This document shows, piece after piece, positions 21,401 through 22,142 of a stretch of 22,142 nt of DNA (within the stretch, counting starts at the first letter, position 1; every line of letters begins with the position of its first letter). The notes beneath the pieces were generated by a model that saw only the letters and a program-made list of their open reading frames with translations, ran no database searches and was not told where the DNA came from. A program made the translations under genes and the position numbers. Source of the DNA: DATBDE01 sp036270095. GTDB taxonomy: Bacteria > Actinomycetota > Thermoleophilia > Solirubrobacterales > Solirubrobacteraceae. Location: NCBI GenBank assembly GCA_036270095.1, contig DATBDE010000032.1, forward strand, positions 1-22,142, in the 5' to 3' direction.

Positions 21401-21892
21401 ATGAAACGACTCCTTCTCCTCGCAATCGCGCCGGCGTTGGCGGCACTTGTCGTCGCAGGCTGCGGCGGCGGCAGCAGCAGCACCCAGCAGACCAGCACGC
21501 AGCGCAAAGCCGCCGCGCCCTCGGGCGCCGCCGCGACCGTCAGCCTCAGGAAGCTGAACGTCGGCAACGCGCTGGTCGACAGCCAAGGACGCACGCTCTA
21601 CCTGTTCGAGGCGGACAAGGGACCCATGAGCACCTGCAACGGCGCCTGCGCGAGCCTTTGGCCGCCCGACATGACGTCGGGCAAGCCCAAGGCCGGCCCG
21701 GGTGTGGACGCGGCCAAGCTCGGGACCACCAAGCGCAGCGACGGGACGCTCGAGGTCACCTACAACGGCCACCCGCTCTACCGCTACGCGCCCGACACCA
21801 AGCCCGGTGAAGACACCGGCCAGGGCCTGAACCAGTTCGGCGCGAAGTGGTACGTCCTCGCGGCCAGCGGGAGCAAGATCGACAGTGACTGA
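21401..21892 (+). CDS. Secreted lipoprotein with COG4315 repeats (Lipoprotein_15, PF03640)
   Basis: The 163-residue lipoprotein has a signal peptide ending in the lipobox VVAGC (Cys21), a Ser/Thr/Gln/Ala-rich linker, then two copies of the secreted repeat: NALVDSQGRTLYLFEADKGP with MSTCNGACASLWPP, and VTYNGHPLYRYAPDTKPGED with TGQGLNQFGAKWYVL. The YLF...C-x-G-x-C-A-x-x-W-P and Y-x-G-x-P-L-Y patterns define the family, whose function is unknown. ATG 21401 has AGAGG upstream at slightly long spacing. Two BlaI-type boxes and a -10 element precede it, and the following membrane gene overlaps its end, so they form a short operon. Confidence 0.92.
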   Translation: MKRLLLLAIAPALAALVVAGCGGGSSSTQQTSTQRKAAAPSGAAATVSLRKLNVGNALVDSQGRTLYLFEADKGPMSTCNGACASLWPPDMTSGKPKAGPGVDAAKLGTTKRSDGTLEVTYNGHPLYRYAPDTKPGEDTGQGLNQFGAKWYVLAASGSKIDSD

Positions 21893-22142
21893 GCGCGGCC
21901 ACCGAACGCAAGGGGTCTTCCGTTACCTCGGTGCGGCGGCCCTGCTCGGGGTGGGCATCGACCACCTCCAGCAGTACTTCGGGGCGTCCTATTCGGCCGT
22001 CCCGACGATCGGGACCCTGTTCGCGCTGAACTTCGTCGCGGCCGTTCTGCTGGCGGCCGGCCTGATCGCGCCGCTCGAGCGTCTCTTCCCGCGAGCCGGC
22101 AAGCCGATCCTCGGCGTCCTGGCCGCGTCGGGGATCGGCGTG
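21885..22142 (+). CDS. Integral membrane protein of unknown function (partial, cut by the window end)
   Basis: GTG 21885 overlaps the lipoprotein stop by eight bases. The 86 visible residues include a hydrophobic segment (YLGAAALLGVGIDHL), QQYFGASYSAVPTIG, a second membrane segment (LFALNFVAAVLLAAGLIAPL) and a third (ILGVLAASGIGV). No family was recognised. Its coupling to the COG4315 lipoprotein suggests that the two act together at the membrane. Confidence 0.75.
   Translation, partial: MTERGHRTQGVFRYLGAAALLGVGIDHLQQYFGASYSAVPTIGTLFALNFVAAVLLAAGLIAPLERLFPRAGKPILGVLAASGIGV

Overview
The window is GC-rich bacterial DNA with short intergenic gaps, many 4-nt ATGA overlaps, and GTG/TTG starts. 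Its gene content suggests an actinobacterium, perhaps of the Thermoleophilia/Solirubrobacterales type: LigC-type ligase, stand-alone LigD-type polymerase, UdgX, DUF1360, a COG4315 lipoprotein and BlaI/M56. The lineage is an inference from gene content only. I see no tRNA, rRNA, CRISPR array or insertion sequence.

Layout. (1) 1-2154, plus strand: end of a probable FAD subunit and an intact molybdopterin subunit of a YagR-type xanthine/aldehyde dehydrogenase. (2) 2155-7300: mostly minus strand, a patchwork of intact genes (DUF1360 membrane protein; FAD-Rieske oxidoreductase translationally coupled to a zinc alcohol dehydrogenase) and decayed ones (cupin tail, endonuclease/exonuclease/phosphatase tail, SDR remnant with an internal deletion, SDR gene with a frameshift and an amber stop). 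(3) 7487-10236, minus: tightly overlapping operon of a SAM methyltransferase, HemK-like methyltransferase, haem-oxygenase-like iron redox enzyme and CDGSH iron-sulfur protein. (4) 10591-12100, minus: DUF421 protein, membrane-anchored unknown protein, and two very small proteins. (5) 12195-15525, minus: a compact repair operon of UdgX, ATP-dependent ligase (LigC type), LigD-type primase-polymerase and Fpg/Nei glycosylase. Together these cover lesion recognition, gap filling and nick sealing. (6) 15735-17248: a TetR regulator divergent from a STAS-MpsC(DUF2294) fusion, with a perfect TetR-like palindrome and two related half-site repeats between them. (7) 17258-18037: a decayed NAD-dependent epimerase. 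(8) 18129-22142: a probable BlaI regulon. A secreted vanadium-type haloperoxidase (minus) diverges from a small unknown gene, then blaI, an M56 metalloprotease overlapping it, a COG4315 lipoprotein and a membrane protein cut by the window edge. Near-identical 14-bp TAC-N8-GTA boxes lie at the haloperoxidase/small-gene divergent promoter, over the blaI start codon, and upstream of the lipoprotein.

The strongest items for follow-up are the four-gene repair operon, the shared 14-bp boxes around blaI, the methyltransferase/iron-redox/CDGSH operon and the STAS-MpsC fusion with its operator region. Several genes are broken at two or more places while their neighbours are intact. This looks like local gene decay, although sequencing error cannot be excluded from sequence alone.
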